This document shows, in pieces, positions 13,101 to 19,360 of a DNA stretch of 64,000 nucleotides. Location of the stretch: contig BGKB01000016.1 of NCBI GenBank assembly GCA_003116975.1, forward strand, positions 375,127 through 439,126, read 5' to 3'. The DNA is from Aurantiochytrium sp. KH105. Lineage: Eukaryota; Sar; Bigyra; Thraustochytrida; Thraustochytriidae. The position numbers were made by a program, and so were the translations under genes. The stretch's first letter is position 1; each line of letters starts with the position of its first letter. The notes under the pieces were generated by a model, which saw only the letters and a list, made by a program, of their open reading frames with translations, searched no databases and had not been told where the DNA came from.

Positions 13101-13340
13101 CGCAGGCGGGACTGCCTCAAGATTTGTTTTGGGCAGGACGGCAGATTTTCGTCGTGGCGCCTCGTTCGCAGACTCAGCTCCACTCCCCGGATCCGAGCCC
13201 ACGGCGGTGGTCGTCGCTCTCCGCGCGCGACGCTGCTTTGCGCTTTTCCGTTTCGTATCTTCATCCGACGCCAGGCCCGCTGCCGTCGAGGTACGCGCTC
13301 CGTCGCGAGACTTGTCGGTCGTGGTGGTGGTAGTCGTCAT
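4158..13340 (-). CDS. Giant multidomain myosin-like protein with degenerate motor (PDZ-like/motor/IQ/PH/SAM/ZnF)
   Basis: A single uninterrupted frame of about 3060 residues, with the first ATG at 13340. Approximate order: disordered Ser/Arg-rich N-terminus with a polyacidic block (520-550); PDZ-like region (630-745, ending RPLHVGFER); myosin N-terminal region and motor core (about 860-1660); four or five IQ motifs (1665-1767); PH domain (1917-2017); two SAM domains (2275-2336, 2362-2423); acidic low-complexity stretch; two RanBP2-type zinc fingers (CPAC...CGPC near 2680, CSTC...CGNC near 2720); SH3/KOW-like segment (2754-2813); Ser-rich tail. Motor identity rests on VFTWVSEGVLAAVNPG, the P-loop GMSGSGKS (979-986) and RCILPN in the actin-binding region. 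Switch I reads CSDTTCFTK where NxNSSRFGK is expected, and switch II reads VEHPGF where DIxGFE is expected. ATP hydrolysis is therefore doubtful. A calmodulin-binding, membrane-attached scaffold is inferred. Confidence 0.85.
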   Translation of the reverse strand: MTTTTTTTDKSRDGARTSTAAGLASDEDTKRKSAKQRRARRATTTAVGSDPGSGAESANEAPRRKSAVLPKTNLEAVPPAPRADEGLVARRRGPSSVSRNGSESEKSASHKPTRRKSSEARAVSSSSLSNSTLSAEEDEPLKHMRRSASVDSKLGDSAKTGRLLTRSSDDPDSSRASQKSHRQLSAGVASRSAGQLSEPLHFSPTHRQERRQSTPAAVINHAELRNAKGSHASARRSKPSKSRPLNDIPERSSAGGEETDEDVLIDPVPRKRASSATASMSSTFERAPGQPNIVTRFDTVPEITNNSKAGHHAAKSTGRTLDLDVYTKGSESDDSHDMGSDLNSEGLVDDVRSTSGGGSSRRRRSKEGTKRTHRGDLTDEAHSTSAGEGDEKEKVASRSLSRRKSGLQNHSSSNRNSSDGKNKSQTAKASSSSSTSSSRSSKGSTKVRKGDETQTLGDEESVEHAPAQDGSQKLSRAPSPLIDSSLMAKSSTAQPTHERRQSSHSSKNSRRHDNQHQRQDDDDDEEEEEEEEEDVAVATAAEGDIDYQGGDEDESADEERLALESLTSGDETDSTLGERFTKGHSTKMSLTTATASSGSLRASEETKVSLKSKSKTKALEPYKEPEQPINLVSVITELVVDTQDVGFDFFVMDDGTLELSGLDYELFQESLPDIESLIEEGNRIVYIGKRSFAALDNSGETIALVKPNEDNEDEQSAEHMDYEDIRDKDAIMEWINAEDRPLHVGFERFIQKPSNLQIIPEQRRSPLAPSRTMQVVDAKWALRRRKKAAASESGYRPLPGPFTPGWDWLMHGKDYPVSSLAVRAWVRPDERAAWKMATVVEYLKTSMRVRCDGSESTVLVPLDRARTVHPCHVDLEHCMDDDLSSLDELNEGVIAHRLEDRFVRRQKVFTWVSEGVLAAVNPGIELEGLFAHPSQTNLSASSSASSSKSVAPHVFALGDQAFAAATSEDLTSQSIVLTGMSGSGKSRLSEELIRYLLSAKPVAGKSEEMLKTFSAAQVALQAFGNASGVRCSDTTCFTKLMRVCLRETSTGGGGEGSKPSYEISRVFTEAYAFERNRLLRKHPLERGFNVFYQLCNGWRDIDAFTEDFGLEKPSKYHMLGHEDATYRRHLRPRDKSSSRFRFTRASALKSTLRALDDLGLNASVQEDLMRILASLLLLSNVEFEASDSIWENEESSKRRASESDVSPKAAVSESGQSADCLERACRLLDVGHARVTQSFLFRCPHEEEDLFTALSAEQASEMRDHFIEFVYGLIFDFVLQTINVKMAAQSDSKPPSPSDLCLNVVEHPGFVFGIAGSDPEKDFAAPTCGMKGTAEASPKEFAGSQWLSGEALFQNFANEVCEHIYETGMHETEKKRLPKACQDAVRSMHLQTNHELLEMFVGQPDGIFSRLDEQALVRGKHALDDAEFVQTLLVLHESKRYLQRATFGYDSFRVRHYGGYFVEYDARGLIAANARSCQVSSEQFLELFDPKVSSVLAVLQKGALALVDSELEHAAIFNQRAETRTSAQRRRNEIMGLSEILESGRMWLIRCILPNLGYWPMEWDEDVATRQLDYAGFSQLCAVRDAFFPMRISESEILLRFWSIARRFDVDLSKSASVTLEMLLGEEGERWIDAGEEGDPDPIFYLSAKGHRILERCRWRIREKATIKIQHECMKLSEKIEAILKIQALVYRKILDPAHFRDAAISIQNAFRLFRVRNDYLIVRGAAIRIQALARRFICRSQDVRAFSVAISIQRIWRGHAVRQRMILAEICRDQSPGMFELSHSRPIRTSLVTIPSTTQGLPRVPRRKRQALVLTGRPKAELRLADPTTGRLFWVVTVVPGTTAKHVEAEDDSGGSHVEVEAFIEGTKRTIVFSDNLCPKSHGAWARDIEAPPFNIDLITSSVVSLAAKFRTSLFASGSLQVRVVPSSGGRHSWKERFAALHQGQLFLLRGEEVEQTFELSAGIQIKAINVVDHMEHNFLEMTSPSGEILCLLRFAEDVLRQRWAQAIACVLHLASADKRLEQLREKQMRSVEGASFVTHALAVECIRTSGKFSAPETLHIGAESAESVRRTDVKGRRLSKMLNAPGPFLVKEQEDVPDVKVAKSQMKRGLSPSATSKLRSANFEKLRRQRAIVRRRLQAKARALIHRETEGLYHAITSPEYSAAFCAFSAHGGKGSADLYSTVSSVLLRAGDDDEAWDAFLEHASLKESILDKLVVPPLPDTEARQNDLLLFSNIAVPPRRRRRKQVALSGGAGADSEGELDGFDADVLGEGDEDGKLLEELLQHLGMSQYMDGFRKMGCVRMRQAKQLTHADLPEFGVSGFSHQEKLIHAFRNYGRVGSAIAQPRRASQRIEELFISGPRFDDAIEILGLEEWRTKLVERGLFTVEDLLVLNKQRLSKLGVGSHHDRKQILEKLNSEGPKLREMLAQEEAIANASATRNGSISAMERGRLDNGEGGVNDSDDEGDDDDNDDENDDDDDDDDGDGDGDGDTASTAGDNVDDDDDDDGEDEKDTSSNHGKSATGRRRGKGDARKKSGFFAAAAAAAVAAGVKARDLEALDSSGDDSKSTKRLGRVEHSVDVDDVEDDDLADTPRDIENEEPVDGLGVEADAERSAVAGAKDSGLHHRRIRSLEHMSGSAVHWVRPRSKSRSLDASETSALRHGLFPHESSRVDTLAEETPWKCPACGRENEPGVDKCGPCGRRMGTSVNGTESLEPWVCSTCRRTNAPDIMLCGNCQSSRSDASLSAAEMFPPSEFEMGDRVKLTVSNGSGLERGAAGMVTVAYKTIPECDVAFDEGIDIRVSNEHLKKIAPKQGRIERINTFFQRLVPLPRFSSFSPGGLASTSSSPSLSSSSTSSATTRSPLGRAESSPLSRHAEVGRPLSPLSRPKLSSSSSRVRMGSGISFSRVRSGSGVQPGPEIMSPSVASDAAASSMSPDSVSFSSSSSTPAGPPLPARAPMGASASSNATSAETNAASSAGSSARSNREANGVSEGTDELPEGAADESGSRSSLGASSTAADALPATSSGSERRGWGARLPFVRHRVVDGRKRSKKDGPAE

Positions 13341-14495
13341 CCCGGCCAGCTCGAGCCGCGAGAGCTTTCCCTCCCTCGCGCTCCTCGCGCGCAGGCTCAA
13401 GACTTACACCCGCGCCGCGCAGACGAGGCTTGGCATGCGCGCCCCCCGCCCCCTGCCTCCCGCGCGCGCCAGCGCTCGCGCAGCCCCGCGCAGACCCCGC
13501 ACGCGCAGAGTTCTTTCTTTCTGCCTCGCCGCGCCGTGCACGCGCCGCCTGCTCGCCTCCCTATACGCTATGACGATACGGTGGCCAGACCAGACCTCGG
13601 ACCAGACCGGCCACTGCTGCCCGCCGCGACGCGCTCGTCGTTATCCACCGCGACCGCGACCGCGACCGCGACCGCGGGATCGGAGAGCGAGAGCGAGAGC
13701 GAGAGCGAGAGCGAGAGCGAGAGCGAGCGAGGGTCCTTGACGCTCGCTCTGTCTCGTCTGTCTTCAGGGTTTCAAATCGATCTCGCGGCGGCGATGGGCC
13801 CGGCGCGGCTGCCCGCCTGGCCGACTTTCTCCGCGCCGCTCGCGCGCGCCGCTCGCTCGCTCGCTCGCGCGCGCGCGCGCTCACGCGAGGGCGCGAGGGC
13901 GCGAGGGCGTACGCCGCGGCAGCCTCGAGTGCTCGCGCGGGGCCGCAGCGTGTTGGCTCGACTCTGGGTTTGAAAAGACAGCGAGGACAAGGGGGGGAGA
14001 GAGGAGGAGGAGAGGAAAAGTAGTGCAGGGACAAGTCGAGGGAAAGGAGGCGGAGTGGACAACCACCGGGGTTTCCTCCTCGCCCACGCTGACCCCCCTC
14101 GGGGAATCCGACGCCGGTGCATTGCCTTCACAGAGGTCGCTGGTTTTGTGGGAGCCGGGGCACTGTGCGACTGTGGTTTGGCCGACGCCGAGCACCCTCT
14201 TCTCCTGGTCTTGTATAGCAGTTTTGTATGCTGGCGATATTGTGTCACCTATACAAGACGCGACAAGACGGCAAGGGCGCGGAAGGGGTGCGCGCACGCG
14301 TCGGGGACTCACAGGGGGTGTGTGCTAGCACGGTTCGCGACGCGGGACTCGGGCGAAGATGGACGGGACGGGACACCAATACGCGGAGACGGGGCCCGCG
14401 CTGCGACACCCCTCATATCACGCGCCGAGCGGCGTCCAGAACGAAGACCATTGCCGTCCCCGGGAGCGCAGCGCGAAGGATTGATTGTCGCGAGC
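13341..14495. other. Divergent intergenic region with hexanucleotide repeats
   Basis: A 1.15-kb region between the giant myosin-like gene (minus) and the unknown gene beginning at 14496 (plus). It contains a CGCGAC tract (about 13648-13677), a GCGAGA tract (about 13684-13730), CGCT/CG tracts (about 13845-13880) and a G-rich stretch near 13990-14010. The frame of the 14496 gene remains open further upstream, but without an ATG that adds plausible protein. Confidence 0.5.
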
Positions 14496-15425
14496 ATGAC
14501 GGAGCCCGTCAAGACCGGGAAGCGGATCGCGGTGCGCCACCGGGAGCACGTCAAGGAGTATCGCGCTTGGCTCCTGGGACCAACGCCTGTCGAGCCCTGC
14601 CGCGTCGTCCCCAAACTGCGCCTGGAGGCAGACACTGTGCGCACGGAGCCTGCGCTGGCCACGACGCGAGGGCTTTCGAGCAATAATCGAGGGCCCAATC
14701 CCAACTCGAGCGATGGGACGCAGTCTGCGCGGACGACACACTGGAACGAGTGGAATGGCGATACCAATGTGGCGCGATGGAGGAATGAACTCCAAGAAAA
14801 TGCTGACAAGCGAAGCTTGACCCACGAGCCACGCATTTGGCATACCCATGCGCGTAGCTTTCCCAAGCATAGCCAAGTTCTCTCGGCAGATCGCGAAAGA
14901 CACCAAGCGCACGGGATGCTGGGCCCACCGCACAACGAGGACCGTCTCATGCTTCATCAAACTGGACGATCAGGATTTGCAAGCTATGATCGGATTGTGC
15001 TCCGCTCAGCGCGCCCCAAAGATAATCGGTTTCGCGCGTCGCAGGACCCGACCCTATTAGGTCTTCAAGACCTCGAGCCTGTGCGCGGACGCAGGGCGAA
15101 TGGTCGGCATCTCATCTCCTCGATTCGCCCCGTGGGCAATGGTTCAGGCGAATCGGAACCGGAGTCAACGAATCCACTGCTTCCTGCTAAACCAAGACCG
15201 CCGCCGCCTCGCTGCTCATACGATCCTGTGCGACACATGTTTGAGCCAGCCAACGCGAATGCATCCAACTGTTCACGACAAGACCCAATGCATGTTCGAG
15301 CCCACTTGGACCATGGAGATGAGCGTCTGCCTTCAGGTCGACTGCGAGGCCGCTACAAGTCCTTTGAAGACAGCAAAGCGTCGACGACAACGATTGCATC
15401 TGTTCTCGCTCACCCTCAGCCGTAG
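14496..15425 (+). CDS. Hypothetical basic protein
   Basis: A 309-residue intronless protein beginning MTEPVKTGKRIAVRHREH. The open frame extends upstream to about 14055, but that part reads as low-complexity GC-rich translation, so the ATG at 14496 was preferred. The protein is Arg/His/Pro-rich, with Trp-containing segments (YRAWLLGP, WNEWNGDTNVARWRNEL) and a short polyproline run near residue 230. I recognise no domain, signal peptide or membrane segment. It converges on the pseudokinase gene, with 130 bases between the stops. Confidence 0.6.
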   Translation: MTEPVKTGKRIAVRHREHVKEYRAWLLGPTPVEPCRVVPKLRLEADTVRTEPALATTRGLSSNNRGPNPNSSDGTQSARTTHWNEWNGDTNVARWRNELQENADKRSLTHEPRIWHTHARSFPKHSQVLSADRERHQAHGMLGPPHNEDRLMLHQTGRSGFASYDRIVLRSARPKDNRFRASQDPTLLGLQDLEPVRGRRANGRHLISSIRPVGNGSGESEPESTNPLLPAKPRPPPPRCSYDPVRHMFEPANANASNCSRQDPMHVRAHLDHGDERLPSGRLRGRYKSFEDSKASTTTIASVLAHPQP

Positions 15426-15555
15426 TCAGCTAGCGTCCTTGAGTCAAGGCCTAAATATTCGAATCGTTACCCTTGTTTTTAAAAAGTTCGTGTATACAAG
15501 CATTTGAGACGTGATGCAGCCGAGAGGTCTTGCGTCCGGAGGCTGGCGTACAGTC

Positions 15556-17079
15556 TCAGGTCTGAAAAGCATGTTTCGATGCACGTCTTGCTGCAGCTAA
15601 ACGCGCTTTTTTACTTTTCGCCTTGTCGCTCATGCCAATGTCATCAACTTTCAGAGTGCCTCGAAGACTTGGTAGTTGATCTACTTTGCGGAGCTCATCA
15701 AAAAGGGCTTGACGCCGTGCCTGGCGTTCAGCCTTTTTGTTTAAGCCGTGCTCCAATCGACGAAACATTGCAGAGAACTCCATGCCTTCGTCATAGAGGA
15801 CAGCATCAGCGTCCAGTTGGCCCTCGTTCCACTCGTTGCGTGCGCGACGGGTGCAAGTCTGGACCGTCTCGGCCATGAGTTCCTTGCAAATGTGAGTAAA
15901 ATAGCAGTACTCGATTTCCTCGTCTGATGGTCTGACCTGGAGCTCCTCTGGGGTTGCCCCTGGTTGAGAAAAGATGCGTCTATGTTCACGTATGGGTGCC
16001 CTGAAGCAGGTCGTGTCCGCCGTGACGAGATAGTTTCGGGGATAATAAGGCGCCTCCATGTGGTGCAAGAGACTCCAGTCTCCAATCATGGCGAAGAGTT
16101 TGCTTGTTTTCAGACTGTCAAAGTTCCAGCGGTCGTTTCGGTCAAAGGTTAGCAGCCCTTCAAGAGCTTCAATGATGCCCTCTCCTTTGACTCTTTTCGT
16201 AACAGCGTCGGTCCAGAGGAGCCGAAAGGCTCGCCGATTGGACAGAATGCGCTTGCACACGACTTCGTCATCCTCGGCATTCTCATTGCCGTATGGATCG
16301 TACCCGTATGTGAGCTGGAAGATGAGCACGCCAAGCGCCCACCAATCCACTTCGAAACTATGCACGGCACTCCCATCGTTGGCGCCCAAGAGTTTTTCGC
16401 GCTGCATCGGTGCAATGAACTCTGGTGCAGCGCTGTAAAGATTCAACGCTGCATCGCGGTCCAAAGTATATATAACATCATCGGGATTGTCGAGTTGAAC
16501 AGCGTGTCCGAACCCAAGGAGCTTGACGTGCCCGTTCCAGGCAATCCCTACATTTTCTGCGAGCAGATTGCGGTGTGCAATATTTCGCTCGTGCAAATGG
16601 GCCAACGCAGAGGTGATTTGAGCGGCGTAGAAACGGACAAAGTCTGGGCCAAAGACTTTTGGAGGGGCGAGACGCGGAAATGCTCGTCTACGGAGCAGCT
16701 GCAGCGTTCCACCTACACAGAATTCTTGCACAAAGAATACAAAGGAGTGATGGTCAAAGACGCGAAAAAGGTTGACAATAAATTTGCTTTGCAGCTGCAG
16801 GTGAATGTGGGCCTCGCGGCGTACCTGGTCAAGGGCTTTGGCTTTGAAGATCCATTTCTTCTTGACGCCTCGTAATGCGTAAAAGTGGCCATTGCTCAGC
16901 AATTTGGCGATGCTCACGCGCGTGCGGCGTCCTTCGCAAAGAAACTTTGGGGTGTCAAAGCTGTCAATGTTGATGAATCGTGTAGTGATTACTTTGCCGT
17001 CGCGAACAGGATTAGCCAGCCAAGGCGGGAACGACCGCTCCGTCGCCTCACGCAGGCGGTATCGGGGCGACCGCTTCAT
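15556..17079 (-). CDS. AGC-type (PKA-like) pseudokinase
   Basis: A 507-residue protein with a serine/threonine kinase fold of AGC type. Visible landmarks are the beta-3 strand FYALRGVKKKW, the alpha-C glutamate in RREAHI, the catalytic loop IAHRNLLAENVGI, the activation-segment start VKLLGFGHA, an intact APE (218-220) and DWWALGVLIFQL of helix F. Three catalytic positions have changed: the ATP-binding Lys is Arg70, the HRD Asp is Asn171 and the DFG Asp is Gly189. Phosphotransfer is therefore unlikely, and a scaffold or allosteric role is inferred. The C-terminal ~150 residues are helical and charged, ending in a Lys/Ala-rich tail. The gene starts 756 bases from the RSPH3 start in a head-to-head pair, which suggests co-expression in the flagellar programme. 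Confidence 0.85.
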   Translation of the reverse strand: MKRSPRYRLREATERSFPPWLANPVRDGKVITTRFINIDSFDTPKFLCEGRRTRVSIAKLLSNGHFYALRGVKKKWIFKAKALDQVRREAHIHLQLQSKFIVNLFRVFDHHSFVFFVQEFCVGGTLQLLRRRAFPRLAPPKVFGPDFVRFYAAQITSALAHLHERNIAHRNLLAENVGIAWNGHVKLLGFGHAVQLDNPDDVIYTLDRDAALNLYSAAPEFIAPMQREKLLGANDGSAVHSFEVDWWALGVLIFQLTYGYDPYGNENAEDDEVVCKRILSNRRAFRLLWTDAVTKRVKGEGIIEALEGLLTFDRNDRWNFDSLKTSKLFAMIGDWSLLHHMEAPYYPRNYLVTADTTCFRAPIREHRRIFSQPGATPEELQVRPSDEEIEYCYFTHICKELMAETVQTCTRRARNEWNEGQLDADAVLYDEGMEFSAMFRRLEHGLNKKAERQARRQALFDELRKVDQLPSLRGTLKVDDIGMSDKAKSKKARLAAARRASKHAFQT

Positions 17080-17835
17080 ACGCTGCTACTCTGGCGCACA
17101 CAGGCACCAAAGCTGCGCTGCCCACTGCTTCGCATCGATCACACCCCGCTTGCCTGCCTGCCTGCCTGCCTGACTGACTGATTGATTCGTCGGTCTCCTC
17201 GCGCTGGCGCGTCTCGCCTCGAGAAAGTAAAGAAGCAGAGAAACAAGGCCAAAGCCCAATGCGAAGTCGAGATCTCCATCTTATAGACCAGTCAAAGGTG
17301 CAGATCCGTTGAAACAACATAAAGCCTTGGCTGCCTGACAGTGAGTCTGACTGGGCATTCTTCAATGTGTCTAGATAGCAGCGCCAAAGGGAAGACCAGC
17401 AACAACACATCAAAAGAGAGCGAGAAAGGAGAAAGGGAAGCAAGGGCGAAGAGGAGAGAGGAAGTCTGGCCTGGTCTTGTGACGCCAATAGTGATGACCG
17501 CTCTGCCAGGCAGGTAGGCAGGTAGGCAGAAAAGCCACTGAAGAGCAAAGCGGTGCCGAGACGCTTGCGAGATTGCAAAGACTGGCGTGGCGTCTGGCGC
17601 TTTGGCGTCTGGTTTTCGGCGTTTGGCGCTTTGCGTTTGGCACCGCGCGAGCTTCCATTCATAGTCTACGTCGTTGCGAACTCATTCGCTGCGCAACGTA
17701 GTTGCTTCGAGTTGCCTCAACTTTTGGGGTTGACAGTGGATGCGCGTGTAGAGCGCAAGCGTGAACAAGGACTTGCTTGGAAAGCGACGTAGGGCGCAGC
17801 CCCGATCCAAGGCTAGGAAAGAGGCTGGACGCCCA
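17080..17835. other. Bidirectional promoter region of pseudokinase and RSPH3
   Basis: A 756-base divergent spacer. It contains a GCCT tetranucleotide tract grading into GACT/GATT (about 17150-17186), about 75 bases upstream of the pseudokinase ATG. Two copies of a GGCAGGTA unit lie near 17509-17525, and GGCGTTTGGCG-type repeats lie near 17585-17640. The RSPH3 frame is open upstream from 17761 but has no ATG there. I see no other gene. Confidence 0.45.
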
Positions 17836-19221
17836 ATGGATTCAAGTCCGATGTACAAGTTCGCGGCCAGCCCGCAGGCCGTCGATGCACGGCGGCGATC
17901 TCTCTATCGCAACGCCAAAGACAAAGCTGAAGTCTCAATGCGAAAAGACGCACGCGTGCAGCGAGCAGGAGAACTCGAATCGGACTCGAGCGAGGAACAG
18001 CGACTTGCTCATGGGCGCGTCGCGTGGAGCGAAATTGCACGTCAAAAGCAGGATGCTGAGTTGCTCGCAATGCTCCAGCAGGCTGGCCGTGGCCACATAG
18101 ACATTTCCAGCAATCTTGTCGAGCAAGAAGAGCCTGTGCAGACTGTTGGAATGGACACGCAGACCGACACCTTCCATGAAAAGCCAGAATCGCCTCCGTA
18201 CGCGCCTCGCAAAACCGGCGTCGATGTTGGCACCCAAATCGAGGATCAGACGGAGCTCTTTAACTTTGATGTCGAGGTTGAGCCAATCCTGAATATCATC
18301 GTAACCAAGACACTCGAGCAAAGCCTTCTTGAGGTTCGCCAAGAAGAGGAAATTGCCCAGCTTGCGCGGGCCAAGGCGCACCATCTCGCAGAGCGTCAGA
18401 GAATTCGCGCAGAGCAGGAGGCACGTGAGCGCCTTGAGATGCAGCGCTGGACGAAAAAGGAAGCACTCAAAAGACAGGAATCAGGACGTCTCGCGCGCGA
18501 ACTCGTTCTATGCAAAAAGGCTGCCGCAACTCGGTTTTTCCAAATGAACCTTGGAGCCCAACTCGAGGCAAGTGCAATCCGAAACCTCGAGGCGTCCGGG
18601 CACTTTCGGGACGAACTGCGCGATGAGGTCACCGAGATTTTTCTGCCGTTCTTGGAAGACGCTGCCGGGGCGCTGGTGGAGCGACGCGAAAACGCAAGCA
18701 GCCTGGCTGACGAAATTCTTGGCCACGCCCTTTCCAAGCGACGACAACGCGCACTGGCGTACCGACAAGCGATTCACGACCGGAAGGCTGCCGACGCCCT
18801 GGCTGCCGCCGAGGCGCGGGCAAAGGAGAAGCAGCGACGTATTCGTATTTACCTTCGCGGGGAGGACATCTTGGGCACTGAAGGGATGCTGGGTCCAATT
18901 GAGCTCCATGTGCACGAGAGTATTGCAGCGGCAGAACGCGCCATTCAAGAATGGATTGATGAGAATGTTCTTGACACGACCGTCTCGGCGCCAGAAGGGG
19001 GATACCTCCAGCTCGCTCTCGAACTTTCGGAGGAAAGCTTTGATCCAAATGACGAGGAGCATACGCTCGAATTTCTTACCTTTTTGGACGACTGCGTGGT
19101 TGCCTCTTCAGAAAGCGGCGAGACGCCACGGTCGTCGTCTCTGGAAGACAAAGCAGATGAAGACATCGATGCTAACGAAGATGACGACAACCTTGCACCA
19201 GCACCATCTACAACAGAGTAA
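17836..19221 (+). CDS. RSPH3: Radial spoke protein 3 homolog
   Basis: A 461-residue protein with the radial-spoke-3 domain. The hallmark block is DVGTQIEDQTEL, then DVEVEPILNIIVTKTLEQSL, then a long Arg/Glu-rich helix through about residue 355. RSP3/RSPH3 forms the dimeric backbone of the axonemal radial spoke, anchors it to the outer doublet, and in other species acts as an A-kinase anchoring protein through its amphipathic helices. The acidic Ser/Glu/Asp tail is typical of the family. The first ATG (17836) gives MDSSPMYKF. Its presence implies motile 9+2 flagella. It pairs head-to-head with a PKA-like pseudokinase and its stop is 139 bases from that of the convergent coiled-coil gene. Confidence 0.93.
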   Translation: MDSSPMYKFAASPQAVDARRRSLYRNAKDKAEVSMRKDARVQRAGELESDSSEEQRLAHGRVAWSEIARQKQDAELLAMLQQAGRGHIDISSNLVEQEEPVQTVGMDTQTDTFHEKPESPPYAPRKTGVDVGTQIEDQTELFNFDVEVEPILNIIVTKTLEQSLLEVRQEEEIAQLARAKAHHLAERQRIRAEQEARERLEMQRWTKKEALKRQESGRLARELVLCKKAAATRFFQMNLGAQLEASAIRNLEASGHFRDELRDEVTEIFLPFLEDAAGALVERRENASSLADEILGHALSKRRQRALAYRQAIHDRKAADALAAAEARAKEKQRRIRIYLRGEDILGTEGMLGPIELHVHESIAAAERAIQEWIDENVLDTTVSAPEGGYLQLALELSEESFDPNDEEHTLEFLTFLDDCVVASSESGETPRSSSLEDKADEDIDANEDDDNLAPAPSTTE

Positions 19222-19360
19222 AAAAGATTTCATACACGAAAAAGCCTAACTTTTATGGTGTGCCATAGCCTCTTTTTGACAAATTTGGGACAAAACCTGG
19301 GAACACGCGGCTCGTTTCAGGGCAGCCTGAAGGAATAAATCAGATTTGTCCTTGGTTGCT

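Noticed and set aside
13341..13400. 20-residue N-terminal extension of the giant myosin-like protein
   Set aside because: It would need a TTG start; the first ATG at 13340 is used instead.
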